Positions 1 through 9,018 of a stretch of 64,000 nucleotides of DNA are shown piece after piece. A program made the translations under genes and the position numbers. Source of the stretch: Deltaproteobacteria bacterium (lineage in GTDB: Bacteria > Myxococcota > Kuafuiibacteriia > Kuafuiibacteriales > Kuafuiibacteriaceae); contig JADJPE010000005.1 in assembly GCA_016713425.1 (NCBI GenBank), forward strand, positions 2,666,001-2,730,000, given 5' to 3'. The notes under the pieces are model-generated. The model saw only the letters and a list, made by a program, of their open reading frames with translations, was not told where the DNA came from and did no database searches. The stretch's first letter is position 1. The number at the start of each line of letters is the position of its first letter.

Positions 1-2
1 GC

Positions 3-175
3 GCGCTTCTGCTGCTGAATGATGACGGTCGGTACTTGGCGGCACCGGCGCTCACGACGGACGTGAGCGTCCGCGTTCTCGGCATTGTTGCGCACACCGA
101 GGTCGTTCAGCGCTTCAAGAACGACGATTCGAGGGTTAGCGAGGGACGATACGTATTCCCGTTGCCTGAGGGGTC
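3..175 (+). pseudogene. VIT-domain protein, fragment cut by an IS91-like element
   Basis: The frame is open from the window edge and runs to base 175, where the IS91-like terminus begins. The peptide has the shape of a VIT (vault / inter-alpha-trypsin inhibitor) domain: a TTDVSVRVLGIVAHTEVVQR strand pair followed by the typical EGRYVFPLPEG ending. VIT domains usually sit at the start of envelope or secreted proteins that also carry a von Willebrand A domain; that part is absent. The start lies before the window. The downstream part was not found: the far side of the IS copy carries an unrelated treY remnant, so sequence was probably deleted. Family recognition is by eye. Confidence 0.6.
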
Positions 176-1311
176 CGATAGGGCAATCAATCGGCTTCGA
201 CTCACCATGCTTCGTCGACACCATGCCCGGAGCCGTCGGAGAACCGACGCAGGTGTGCGACGAGTCACATGTTGCGCGCAGTCTGGCCGGTTTGGAACGG
301 CACAAGACGGGACTGCCGTTGAGTTCCGTAGCCTGCGCGCAGCGTTCAGACGTGCCTCTCCCGCAGCGGACGAGCCGTACGACCGCGCGGACAAGAAGCG
401 CCGAGCCCCGAAGCTTGGGACCTTGGGTTGGTTTGTGGAGTCGGTCAGAGATCGAGGGCGAGCTGAGGGGGATCTCGAGCGCATCGCGGCCGGCGCATCC
501 GACCGAGAGTCTGCGCGACGTGACTCGATTCAGTCACCGCACCGATCGGCCTAAGTGGGCCGCCACAGCTCAAGCAGCGCTCTCCATCCATCGAATAGAC
601 GCGGGCCAACAGTTTGGCCCACGACATGCGACGTTTCTGAACCCGAGGCCTCATGTTCTCGATCGGGAAGGCGAGCTGAAGAACCGGTGCGGGCCTTGGG
701 ACAATCGCGCGCCGCACTTTCGAGGCCGAGGCCAGAACTCCCGCATAGCGAACCTGATGCTGCGCCGGGGAGGAACGAGCCACGCGAGGCGCCTCAGAAA
801 CTGAACCGGTGATAGAACGATCGCACCCTGGCCGTTCTTCGCTGGACGACGAAGCGTCAGCCGAACTCGGCCATCATCGGTCATGCGAAGTTGACCTTCG
901 GCGAAAGGCGGACGGGCCGCATATAGGCAGAGCCTTTCTCGTCCTCGTCGATCGCCTTGGGCAACACGAACCTGAGCATGAACACTGAATCCACCACACT
1001 CGATCGCCGTGGACTTGACGTCCACGATGCGACTTGGCGACAGCATCGATGGCTCCGCGAGGCCCCGCACATACCAGCGCTCCACGGGTGTCAGCGATGC
1101 TTCCTCAAGAGCGTCCGACTCGCTTCGGAGATATCCGCTCTTCGCGAGAAATTTCTCCATCTTCTTGAAGACCCTTTGGGCCAACGAAAGAAGGTCTCGA
1201 TTCGTTGGGGCTGGGCATTCGACGAAACGGGGACCCTCTTCTTCGTTCGCAAAGACTCCGTCGAGAACGAGCACATGAAGATGGGGTGAGATGTTCAGGG
1301 TCTTCGTGAAT
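176..1311 (-). mobile_element. IS91-like element, copy A (3'-terminal part)
   Basis: It begins with the constant terminus CGATAGGGCAATCAATCGGC shared by all copies here (17056, 17201, 20351, 20392, 34446, 34487, 55978, and split at 9825/15197). It matches the full-length copies at 17201 and 34446 up to base 1311, then stops abruptly. A fixed end next to the transposase stop codon and a variable other end is what one-ended rolling-circle transposition of IS91 elements produces. No target duplication is visible. Confidence 0.75.
445..1311 (-). pseudogene. IS91-family transposase, C-terminal part, frameshifted
   Basis: This is the C-terminal two thirds of the Y2-type transposase, including the histidine-rich segment NISPHLHVLVLDGVF and the closing MSWAKLLARVYSIDGERCLSC block typical of IS91 transposases. 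The N-terminal zinc-binding part is missing because copy A ends at 1311. The two halves lie in different frames that switch at a GGGG run (767-770, plus strand), as in the copies at 17792 and 35057. It is not expected to be active. Confidence 0.7.
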
Positions 1312-1762
1312 GTTTGGGCGCCTCACCCCCGAACACGTGGCTTCGCTGTTTTCCTCTTGGGTGGAAGGGCTCCCGAAGTTGGTCTTCTGGACGCGCCTTC
1401 TGACGGCGTGGAGAGGTTCCCGCGAACTCTTTGCGACCGGAGAGTATCGACCCGTCGAGATCCGCGGTCCCGCCGCGGAACATTTCGTGGCGTTCATTCG
1501 ACGCCAGGCGGAAGACGTGGCCCTCGTCTGTGTCGGTCGGCATTTCTCTCTACTCGCGCCTTCACCGGGCGTCCTGCCAGGCCTCGAGCGGTTGGCCGAC
1601 ACCGTGCTCCTCACCGACGCGCTCGTCGGACGCCTCTGGATCGAGGCCCTTTCCGGCCGAACGCTCGATGCTCGCATGGGCCGGGAATGTTTACCGTCGC
1701 TGATGAATGTGTTGGGTGACATGCCTTGGGCCGTCTGGGTGACGTCCCCTTCCCAGAGCTGA
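1312..1762 (+). pseudogene. treY: Malto-oligosyltrehalose synthase (TreY), C-terminal remnant
   Basis: The frame looks like the last part of maltooligosyl trehalose synthase, which converts the reducing end of maltodextrins to trehalose. Seen are ELFATGEYRPVEIRGPAAEH followed by FVAF, then a late ADTVLL...W segment, which match the order lF-x-G-x-Y-x-Pl ... VAFaR ... WxDT of the TreY C-terminus. About 600 residues including the catalytic barrel are missing. The ATG at 1310 is created by the junction with the IS91-like element. It is a dead fragment, and the assignment rests on a short region. Confidence 0.5.
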
Positions 1763-1800
1763 ATCAGGAACGCGCGTGCTAAGCCGCAGGCGAAGGTCGA

Positions 1801-1930
1801 GTCACAAGGCGAACTTGCTTCGCCGTTAGGTGATCGGTATCGAGCAAGGGCCGTTCAAGGCCCGCGCAGAGAGCCGAAGGCGAACGTAGGTCACAAGGCG
1901 AACTTGCTTCGCCGTTAGGTGATCGGTATC
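1801..1930. repeat. Two 41-bp direct repeats containing a hairpin
   Basis: The same 41 bases occur at 1801-1841 and 1890-1930, 48 bp apart. Each contains GGCGAACTTGCTTCGCC, a 6-bp inverted repeat with a 5-base loop (1808-1824 in the first). This resembles a small REP-like or IS-end-derived palindromic unit between the treY remnant and the next IS. The rest of 1763-1965 shows no gene. Confidence 0.7.
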
Positions 1931-1965
1931 AGCACTGCTCACTGGTCTGGCGTAGTCCCGCTTCC

Positions 1966-3173
1966 TGTCCGTGGCGAATTCCAATTCTGGCGCAGAATCA
2001 ATCGCTTTGACAACGGTCGGTGAACCGTTGTGAACGCCTCACGACCCGAGGAACATCCGCACGAATGGCGGTGGTCCTCAGCTTTGTCACGATGCTTCTG
2101 ACGGCGACCATTCGGGTGCTGGGCACGGGCGGAGCCAAAGGCCTCGCCGCCGAGAATGCCCTCCTCAGGCACCAGCTTCTCGTCCTCCGTCGAGCGAGAC
2201 GTCGCGCGCCGAGTCTCCGGCCGATCGACCGTCTGATCCTCGGCCTTGGCAGTCTGCTTGTGAGCCCGAAGCGGATCTCGAAGGTGGCCGTTGTCGTCCG
2301 GCCCTCCACGCTGCTCGGTTTTCATCGTGGGCTCGTTCGGCGGAAGTACCACGCCTTGTTCTCACCAGGTCCGAAATCGAAGCCGGGCCCGAAAGGTCCA
2401 TCGACGGAGCTCGTTCGCGCCATCGTGGCGATCAAGGAAAGGAACCCTCGCTTCGGCAGCCCACGGATCGCTTCGATCGTCTGCAAGACGTTCGGCGTGG
2501 ACATCGACAAGGACGTTGTTCGACGCGTGCTGGCCCAGCACTACCGGCCGAAGACCGGCGGGTCTGGGCCCTCGTGGCTCACGTTCCTGGGCCATGCGAA
2601 GGACAGCCTCTGGAGCGTCGACCTCTTCCGCTGTGAGTCCATTGCGCTCACGACGCACTGGGTCATGGTTGTCTTGGATCAGTTCACTCGGCGCATCATC
2701 GGCTTTGGAATACAGCCTGGCCCGGTCGATGGTCCTCGTCTCTGCCAGATGTTCAATGATGCCATCTCGGGCTCAGGAACCCCCGAACGTCTAAGCACGG
2801 ACCACGACCCCTTGTTCAGGTCTCATCGCTGGACACCGAACCTCCGCGTCCTCGAGGTCGATGAAGTCAAGACGGTTCCCTACGTCCCGATCTCCCACCC
2901 GTTCGTGGAGCGGCTCATCGGCACGATTCGTCGAGAACTCCTCGACCAGACATTGTTCTGGAACGCTGTCGATCTCGAGCGGAAGCTGACCTCCTTTCGC
3001 CACTACTACAATGCGCACCGCGTGCACTCTTCGCTCGGCGGAGACACACCGGCCGTGGTGGCTGGAGGGCCGTCGCCCGCACGAGCCGAGCTCGCCAGCT
3101 TCGGATGGCAGTCGCACTGTGGGGACCTCTTCAAGCTTCCGGTGGCCGCGTGAGCTGGAATTCGCCACGGACA
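1966..3173 (+). mobile_element. IS with perfect 18-bp terminal inverted repeats
   Basis: TGTCCGTGGCGAATTCCA at 1966-1983 is matched by its exact reverse complement at 3156-3173. The 1208-bp unit carries one transposase gene that nearly fills it. No target-site duplication is visible (left flank cttcc, right flank cgttg), so either a neighbour was rearranged or the duplication has decayed. The HEAT-like fragment on its right indicates insertion into, or next to, a host gene. Confidence 0.85.
2020..3153 (+). CDS. DDE integrase-core transposase
   Basis: The 377-residue protein has an N-terminal ENALLRHQLLVLRRARRR helix, common in integrase-core transposases. The catalytic core contains WSVDLFRCESI (first Asp), LSTDHDPLF (second Asp) and FVERLIGTIRRELLDQ (Glu). 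The ending YYNAHRVHSSLGGDTPA is typical of rve-type (IS3/IS481-like) enzymes. It is intact and enclosed by perfect inverted repeats, so it may still be active. The exact IS family was not fixed. Confidence 0.85.
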   Translation: MNRCERLTTRGTSARMAVVLSFVTMLLTATIRVLGTGGAKGLAAENALLRHQLLVLRRARRRAPSLRPIDRLILGLGSLLVSPKRISKVAVVVRPSTLLGFHRGLVRRKYHALFSPGPKSKPGPKGPSTELVRAIVAIKERNPRFGSPRIASIVCKTFGVDIDKDVVRRVLAQHYRPKTGGSGPSWLTFLGHAKDSLWSVDLFRCESIALTTHWVMVVLDQFTRRIIGFGIQPGPVDGPRLCQMFNDAISGSGTPERLSTDHDPLFRSHRWTPNLRVLEVDEVKTVPYVPISHPFVERLIGTIRRELLDQTLFWNAVDLERKLTSFRHYYNAHRVHSSLGGDTPAVVAGGPSPARAELASFGWQSHCGDLFKLPVAA

Positions 3174-3415
3174 CGTTGCCCCCGGTTTTTCATGCTCTCC
3201 ATCCAGCGCTCGACTGTGCGAGCGTGCGGGCGATTCGGCTACGTCAGGTGCCCGTCCAAGGCGACGTGCGCTCGGCGGCCGCCCAAGCCCTCGGCAACTT
3301 CGATGAGCCGCGCGTGAAGTCCGCGCTCGAGACGGCGCGAAGCGAAGAAAAGGACGAGTTCGTCCAAGTCTTCATCAAGATGGCGCTCAACCAACTCTCC
3401 GCCAAAACCGATTGA
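3174..3415 (+). pseudogene. HEAT-repeat-like protein, C-terminal fragment
   Basis: Directly after the right inverted repeat the frame reads as an alpha-helical repeat (VRSAAAQALGNFDEPRVKSA and a closing helix) ending in TGA at 3415. HEAT-like repeats of this sort are common in myxobacterial proteins. No start or upstream part remains, so this is the tail of a gene broken by the IS. Confidence 0.45.
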
Positions 3416-3490
3416 GACGTGTACCACAACCTCTGGCCGAGGCCTGCACGATCCCAGACCATCCAGCTCGAGGGTACTGAATGGGCTGCT

Positions 3491-5926
3491 TCAAGCTGCT
3501 GGTTTGGAAGCGGGCTCAGCCTCTTTACCGAGAGCGCTTGGATGGTCGCCGCGCTGCTTCAGGCCGACGCAAATGACTGCCCGGGGCGAAGTGTCCGACT
3601 TGCTCTGCCAGACCTGAATCGTGTCTTCGATCTGAACGTTGTCGCTTTCAGCGAAATACGCGACGAGGATCGCAATTCTCGACGATTCGGACGTCATATA
3701 TTGAAGAGGCTGCCCGGTAGACTCCACGGCGATCGTTCCGACGGGTTTCAATTTTGCCTTCAGCTCGATGATGGTGTCTCTGTGGGCCGCGACCTTGGAT
3801 ACACAGAGAAAGTCGACAATGCCCGCCCCTTGCTTGGGTTGCTCAATGAGTTTGAAGAACTTCTTGAAGTCCTCGTGCATGCGGAGGTGGTCTGAAAAAT
3901 CCTCTGCCAGCATCGCTTCGAGCTTCTTTTGAGCGGAGCTCGCCCGTTCATCAAGATCAATACCGTTGTACTTGGCATCGACGTAGTTCAGCACGTTCTT
4001 GAAGACCTGTCGCACGACCTCCAGGTCCGCCTGACAGGTTGCGGGCAGCTGCACGGCATTGAGCTCATCCGCCAAGCGCTTCGCTGTCGTGTCCTTGATG
4101 GGCTGAAGCCACTGGCGGGGCAACGTCGGGATCCATTCGTTGGGCAGCGAGGTCAACTTCGCCATCCCCGGGCCGTCGGCGACACGCCCCATCGCATCGT
4201 AATATTCTTTTAGGTCAGGCCTAGACTGCATTCTGTTCAGGGCCGCCGTGAACTCATCTGTGGCGATCTTTGAACGCGTCAGAGCCTCAGCTGTGAGCAA
4301 CAAGCCGAAACGAGCCTGGAGAAGTACGGCCGTCGCTGCTGCAACATCCGCCTTTTTCTCCTCCGGGGCGAAGATCCAGTCGATCTGTTTGACTCCCTGG
4401 TAAGCGTTCGCTTGCTGCTCGACGTTGATAAAGTGTCCGATCTCCCCCAGGTGCCCGGGCTTAGCAGGGTCCTCAATCCACACTTCCGGATTCTCTTCGA
4501 TGGGATGACGCGGAGCCCAGTCGAGAAAAACGTCATCCTTGGTCGAGGCACCAGCCGTCACTCGAATCTGTGACTCGAGGCTGCGTCGGGTCTCCTCCAC
4601 GTTCATCGCGCCGGAGAAGATGGTCCACCGTTCTTCACCTCCGGGAGCCAACCGCTTCGCGAACGCCAATGCGCGACGAGGGAGTGCTCGTCGCTGCAGT
4701 CGACGCGCCCAGTCCACAATCTGCTCGCGTTCGGTAACTGAGCCCAATGAGAGGCGGCTCGCTCCGGCGGAATCCCAGACCTGTCCACTTGCGAGTTGAG
4801 ACAAGACGGCATCGTCGCCGAACGGGTGCAACAAGAACTTCAGGATCTCCGCCCAAGACCACGACTCTTCACGCATCGAGGCAACAGTGGTTTCGAGGGC
4901 GCGGGTCAACATTACCTCCGCGGCGCGAACCTTCTGATGGCAGTAGATACGCTCGAACAAGTACGCTCGGGTCGCGACGAACATCTCAAGGGCAGAGACG
5001 GCGGAGGTGCTGATCGAGAACAAGTGGTACGCCTCGGGATGAGCGCCACCAAACTGAACGCTGAGGCCACCTTTGTTGTGTTTCTTCACTTCGATCGTTC
5101 GAAGAGACGATAGAATCCGCGCTACGTCGGACGCAGTCGGCACACCCGAATAGAAAGCATCCCGGGCGACATAGTCGATCTTGTCCGCGTCCAGATCTCC
5201 CGACACAATGCATTTGATAAAATGATAGCTGACCTTATCGTGAACGAGACTATGCGGTCGACCCAGCACCAGAGCGGCCGCCGTCATGAGGTCATTCGTG
5301 TGCGGCTTGCCATGGACACCGAGATTGCCGATGAACTTCTCCATCGCCGGCGACACAATGAACATTGTGGACAAGAGCTCTGCAGCCTTCGCCTTGATTC
5401 GCGACCGTCGTTGGTCGCTGGCGAGAGGGTCTGGAAAGAACTCTTCGAACACACCGGCGAGGCTCTTGAATTGAGGATCGAGAGCTGTAAGCGCGCGCTC
5501 ACCGGCGTGGCTGAACGCAAAATGGCCCGCGTCATGGAGGAGCGCGGCCAGAATCACCACAAACCGGAAAGTCCACCTTTGGTTCTCCGGCATGCGACTC
5601 TGCTGGGCGAGCAGGTCGAACATCTTCAAAGCCGCATGCATCGCGCCGATGGAGTGCTCGAGCCGACTATGGTGCGCACCAGGATAGACGAGATGGGCGA
5701 GCCCTAGCTGCCGCACGTAGCGGAGCCGCTGCATCAGCGGCAGATCAAGCAGCGCAACTGCGACGGGATCAATTGTGATGACCCTCCAGATCGGGTCGTT
5801 CACGATCTTGGCTTGCGGCTTCAGAGGGTTCGCAGGAATCAGGGTGGGAGAGATCTCGTCGAATACGGCGGTGCACAGCTCCGGCGCTGCTTCTCTCAGC
5901 TTTTCTTGGAGATCACTGATGTTCAT
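3491..5926 (-). CDS. HD-domain phosphohydrolase with C-terminal PD-(D/E)XK-like domain
   Basis: This 811-residue protein starts like COG1078 / dGTPase-type HD hydrolases: YPGAHHSRLEHSIG (His91), LLHDAGHFAFSH (His131-Asp132) and LDADKIDYVARD (around 246-256) give the metal-binding H...HD...D set. Such enzymes remove triphosphate from (d)NTPs. COG1078 proteins are usually about 450 residues, so roughly 350 extra residues follow. Near the end, GIVDFLCV (Asp705), IIELKAK (Glu721, Lys723) and GQPLQYM follow the D...ExK...Q order of a PD-(D/E)XK nuclease fold. The start at 5926 overlaps the preceding small gene by 14 nt, so the two are co-translated. A nucleotide-sensing or nucleotide-depleting defence role is inference; the fusion is seen in the sequence. 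Confidence 0.75.
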   Translation of the reverse strand: MNISDLQEKLREAAPELCTAVFDEISPTLIPANPLKPQAKIVNDPIWRVITIDPVAVALLDLPLMQRLRYVRQLGLAHLVYPGAHHSRLEHSIGAMHAALKMFDLLAQQSRMPENQRWTFRFVVILAALLHDAGHFAFSHAGERALTALDPQFKSLAGVFEEFFPDPLASDQRRSRIKAKAAELLSTMFIVSPAMEKFIGNLGVHGKPHTNDLMTAAALVLGRPHSLVHDKVSYHFIKCIVSGDLDADKIDYVARDAFYSGVPTASDVARILSSLRTIEVKKHNKGGLSVQFGGAHPEAYHLFSISTSAVSALEMFVATRAYLFERIYCHQKVRAAEVMLTRALETTVASMREESWSWAEILKFLLHPFGDDAVLSQLASGQVWDSAGASRLSLGSVTEREQIVDWARRLQRRALPRRALAFAKRLAPGGEERWTIFSGAMNVEETRRSLESQIRVTAGASTKDDVFLDWAPRHPIEENPEVWIEDPAKPGHLGEIGHFINVEQQANAYQGVKQIDWIFAPEEKKADVAAATAVLLQARFGLLLTAEALTRSKIATDEFTAALNRMQSRPDLKEYYDAMGRVADGPGMAKLTSLPNEWIPTLPRQWLQPIKDTTAKRLADELNAVQLPATCQADLEVVRQVFKNVLNYVDAKYNGIDLDERASSAQKKLEAMLAEDFSDHLRMHEDFKKFFKLIEQPKQGAGIVDFLCVSKVAAHRDTIIELKAKLKPVGTIAVESTGQPLQYMTSESSRIAILVAYFAESDNVQIEDTIQVWQSKSDTSPRAVICVGLKQRGDHPSALGKEAEPASKPAA

Positions 5927-6323
5927 GAACCGACGGCAGATCCTGGGAGTCCTCGTAAAAACGACGAAAGACCTTCGTCAGCCACTCGGTCTCGTCGGGA
6001 AAGTCGATGGACCACTGATCCATCAAGTTCTGGGCCTGGATCTGATCCACCTTACCTCGCGCGCTCACGTTGGATGGGTTGTCCCTCGAAACGAGGCCGC
6101 TTGCCTGTGCGGCCGCCAGAATCGTCGAGTACTCTTTCACGACAGGACCGTCCAAACGGTACTCGACATGCAGGAGGCGCCTAACTGCCTCCGGGGCCTC
6201 GTTCTCTCCTTCAATCAATAGACCGACGATATCGCGCTTCGAAGGAAGCTCGGCTTGGCCCGTTGTGGCAATCCAGGCGACCGGGACCATGTGCCCTAGC
6301 GTCTCGGTTGTCAGCTTGCTCAT
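5913..6323 (-). CDS. Small partner protein of the HD hydrolase, unknown family
   Basis: The 136-residue protein beginning MSKLTTETLGHMVPVAWIAT is encoded just upstream of the HD gene and overlaps its start by 14 nt. The ATG at 6323 is preferred over the first in-frame ATG (6362), whose extra N-terminal residues look non-genic. I see no signal peptide, membrane segment or known motif. The C-terminal half is acidic and helical. Its tight coupling suggests a regulator, antitoxin-like partner or second subunit; that is inference. Its promoter should lie in 6324-6484. Confidence 0.6.
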   Translation of the reverse strand: MSKLTTETLGHMVPVAWIATTGQAELPSKRDIVGLLIEGENEAPEAVRRLLHVEYRLDGPVVKEYSTILAAAQASGLVSRDNPSNVSARGKVDQIQAQNLMDQWSIDFPDETEWLTKVFRRFYEDSQDLPSVHEHQ

Positions 6324-6548
6324 ACTCGATGTTCTTCCACTTTGAAGACCACAACAGACCAATGATCTGATTCTTTCCCCAGGTCAACAACGCCGGGTGG
6401 GCATCCGCATACAGATCCCGAGTGCGACGTGGGCGCCTCAGTTCGAAGCGCTCTGCAACGTCGGGACAACCAGGCCCGTCGAAAATGGCCCTGTCCCAAC
6501 GAAGCTGCGACCAGGTAACTGACCGGTCCGCAGCGTCCGGGCCTTCCG

Positions 6549-7157
6549 ATGGCGGCGATGTTCGAGATCGCGTACCGCGCGCGCATGCAGAAGCGAAATA
6601 TCGAACCCCGCCGGACCGCCATGGAGTGGCGCAGCATCGTCGACCGCTGGCAGCGCAGTGGCCAGAGCGTGGAAGTCTTCGCCAAGAAGCACCGCCTCTC
6701 AAAGAAGTCGCTGACGTGGTGGCGATGGCGACTTCGAGCTGGCGCCACCTCGTCCACACGGTCGGGCGTGGATGAGCTCGCCTTCGTTCCGCTCACCACG
6801 TCGCTGTCTCCGTCGGAGGTCGCGCAGGCGGAGACTCGTTGGGTCCTCGAGACGGCAGCCGGCCTGCGGGTCGAGATGTCGGGTGGGACGGCGCTCGTGG
6901 TCGAGGGTCTCAGTGTCGCGCTCGAGCGCGTGCGCGGGAAGGGAGTGAGGGATGCAATTCCCGACTCAGATCTACGTTGCCACACAACCGGTCAACCTCC
7001 ATCTCTCGTTCGATCGGCTCGCAGGTCTCGTGCGAGATGCGCTCGGCGGAGATCCACGCGCGGGCCACGCCTTCCTTTTCCACAACAAGCGCACGACGCA
7101 TGTGAAGCTCCTCTGGCACGATGGAAGGTCGTATCGCATCCTCTACTGCCGCCTTGA
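6549..7157 (+). CDS. tnpA: IS66 accessory protein TnpA
   Basis: The segment EWRSIVDRWQRSGQSVEVFA followed by KKHRLSKKSLTWWRWRLR is the helix-turn-helix of IS66 TnpA (IS66 Orf1). The usual protein is about 110-140 residues. Here the frame stays open for 206 bp into tnpB, so either the C-terminus is extended or a base has been lost before the normal stop. The true start may be one of the inner ATGs (6585, 6621). Confidence 0.75.
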   Translation: MAAMFEIAYRARMQKRNIEPRRTAMEWRSIVDRWQRSGQSVEVFAKKHRLSKKSLTWWRWRLRAGATSSTRSGVDELAFVPLTTSLSPSEVAQAETRWVLETAAGLRVEMSGGTALVVEGLSVALERVRGKGVRDAIPDSDLRCHTTGQPPSLVRSARRSRARCARRRSTRGPRLPFPQQAHDACEAPLARWKVVSHPLLPP

Positions 7158-7293
7158 TCGCGGCCGCTTCCGGATCCCGATGTCGATCCCCGCTGGCGCC
7201 GTGCACGTCGAGGTTTCGTCGCGAGAGCTCGAGCTCATCCTCGAGGGCATCGACGACAAGCTGCTTCGTTTGGCGCGAAGAACTGTTCGCTGA
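6952..7293 (+). CDS. tnpB: IS66 accessory protein TnpB
   Basis: The 113-residue protein has the IS66 Orf2 signature: FDRLAGLVRD near the start, GHAFLFHNKRTTHVKLLWHD in the middle and a GRFRIP segment. TnpB is required for efficient IS66 transposition although its biochemical role is unknown. It lies between tnpA and tnpC in the standard order. Confidence 0.9.
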   Translation: MQFPTQIYVATQPVNLHLSFDRLAGLVRDALGGDPRAGHAFLFHNKRTTHVKLLWHDGRSYRILYCRLDRGRFRIPMSIPAGAVHVEVSSRELELILEGIDDKLLRLARRTVR

Positions 7294-7348
7294 TGCAGGA
7301 AGATATTCAAGCAACACGAGATCGACGGTGCCGATGACATAGGCGTTC

Positions 7349-9016
7349 ATGAGCGGCGTTCTGTGTGTCCGCTGCGTGCGCGCAGATGAAGAGAGACAGC
7401 GTCTCCACACCACCATTCTTCAACTGCGCGCCGAGACCGCGTCCCTCACCGCGCAGCTCAAGGAGATGGCGAAGGTCAACGAGCTTCAGACCGCTGACCT
7501 CGCTCGACTGAAGAAGGTGATCGACGGCCAGCGTCAGCCCAACCAACCCGAGCGCATCAACGAAGACTCGCTCCAGCTCGCCTTCGAGAGCGTCGTGAAA
7601 GGGCTCGAGAGTAGGCCGCTCGCAGAAGCTGCGGAGCTCGCGAAGGCTGCGGCGGACGCCCAACCGGCCGCCACGCCACCACCGAAGGGACCGCGCAAGG
7701 GGAACCGTCGTGAGCTCTGGAAGGCAGGGCTCCCTGTCATCGAAGAACGCATTGTGCCGGACGAGGTTCAGGCCTGCGGGGGTGCCGGCTGGCGTGAGCT
7801 CGAGCCCGAGGTCACAGAGCGCGTTGCATTTCGTCGATCGCGATTCGAGGTGATTCGTACGACTCGGACGAGGTGGGTGCGCGTGAGCGAGGACGAGGGC
7901 GCAACCAAAGGTCAGATCGTGGCAGCGCCGGTGCCGGACTGGGCGCTCCCCTCGATGATGGCTGACGCCAGCCTCATCGCCGAAGTGGTGATGAACAAGT
8001 ACGGATTTGCTCTCCCGCTCCATCGCCAGGAGAGGATGTCCGGGCTCCGCGGATTCTCTCTCGCGCGTTCCACGCAATACGATTGGTGTGAGTACGGCGC
8101 GTTGAAGCTCGCGCCGATCGTGTCGGCCATGCATGCCGAGTCGATCTCCGACTCCTTCATGATCGCCACCGACGCCACGTCGGCACCCGTGCGCGTATCC
8201 GGAGGCACGATCAACTGGCACGTGTTCGTGTTCATCTCCGATGTGGGTCACATCTTCTTCCGCGCGGTGCGTCGCCACGATGGGGCGTCGATCGGCGCGC
8301 TGCTTCAGGGCTTCAGAGGACACCTGCTCTCGGACGCCTCCAGTATCTACAATGGACTGCATCTCGTCGGGATCCTCGAGCTCGCATGTTGGGCGCACGT
8401 ACGTAGATACTTCTGGAAGGCGACGCTGACGGAGAGCACGTTGGCATACGAAGCGCTGTCGATTATCAGCACGCTCTTCAAGGTGGTCGCTGAGTCGAAT
8501 CGCATCTCGAAGCTCAGCGAGCGTGACGCGTTCCGTGTTAAACATGCTACGCCAATCGTGGACACGTTCGACGCGTGGATGAAGCAAGCAAGAACGCGCG
8601 CCGAGCCACGCGGCCGGATCGAAACAGCGCTGAACTACGCGACCAACCTCCACGATGCGCGTCGAGCGTTCCTCGCAGATCCGCGCCTGAAGTTGCACAA
8701 CAACGACTCGGAGCGCGAGCTGCGATCGTTGAAGAAAGGGCTCGACAACTGGATGCACTTTGAGACCAAGGCGGGGCTCGAGGTCTACACCGTGTACCGC
8801 TCGTTGATCGCATCCTGCGCGCTGCATCGACTCAATCCGTATGACTACCTCGAGGAGGTCCTTCGACTGGTTCGGCATTGGCCGGCCGATCGGTTCGTCG
8901 AGCTGGCTCCAAAGCACTGGCTCACAACGCGGGCCGGCCTCGACGAACGACTTCGCAGAGTCATCCATCCTCCCTGGCGGCGACCCGACCCGGGTCCCAT
9001 CATCAACGCTGCATAG
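7349..9016 (+). CDS. tnpC: IS66 family transposase TnpC
   Basis: The 555-residue protein has an N-terminal coiled coil (ERQRLHTTILQLRAETASL), a zinc-finger/HTH region and the DDE core: IATDATSAPVRV, LLSDASSIYNGLH followed by CWAHVRRYF, then HNNDSERELRSLKKGLDNW. The C-terminal block ending in LNPYDYLEEVL is the IS66 C-terminal domain. Length and order match an intact enzyme. It cuts and joins the 17-bp ends noted for this element. Confidence 0.93.
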   Translation: MSGVLCVRCVRADEERQRLHTTILQLRAETASLTAQLKEMAKVNELQTADLARLKKVIDGQRQPNQPERINEDSLQLAFESVVKGLESRPLAEAAELAKAAADAQPAATPPPKGPRKGNRRELWKAGLPVIEERIVPDEVQACGGAGWRELEPEVTERVAFRRSRFEVIRTTRTRWVRVSEDEGATKGQIVAAPVPDWALPSMMADASLIAEVVMNKYGFALPLHRQERMSGLRGFSLARSTQYDWCEYGALKLAPIVSAMHAESISDSFMIATDATSAPVRVSGGTINWHVFVFISDVGHIFFRAVRRHDGASIGALLQGFRGHLLSDASSIYNGLHLVGILELACWAHVRRYFWKATLTESTLAYEALSIISTLFKVVAESNRISKLSERDAFRVKHATPIVDTFDAWMKQARTRAEPRGRIETALNYATNLHDARRAFLADPRLKLHNNDSERELRSLKKGLDNWMHFETKAGLEVYTVYRSLIASCALHRLNPYDYLEEVLRLVRHWPADRFVELAPKHWLTTRAGLDERLRRVIHPPWRRPDPGPIINAA

Positions 9017-9018
9017 TT

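Noticed and set aside
36..804. Plus-strand ORFs of 172 and 239 residues (and their copies at 15076, 17149, 20325, 34300)
   Set aside because: They recur only as part of the IS91-like terminus, antisense to the transposase C-terminal region, and have shuffled Arg/Ser-rich composition.
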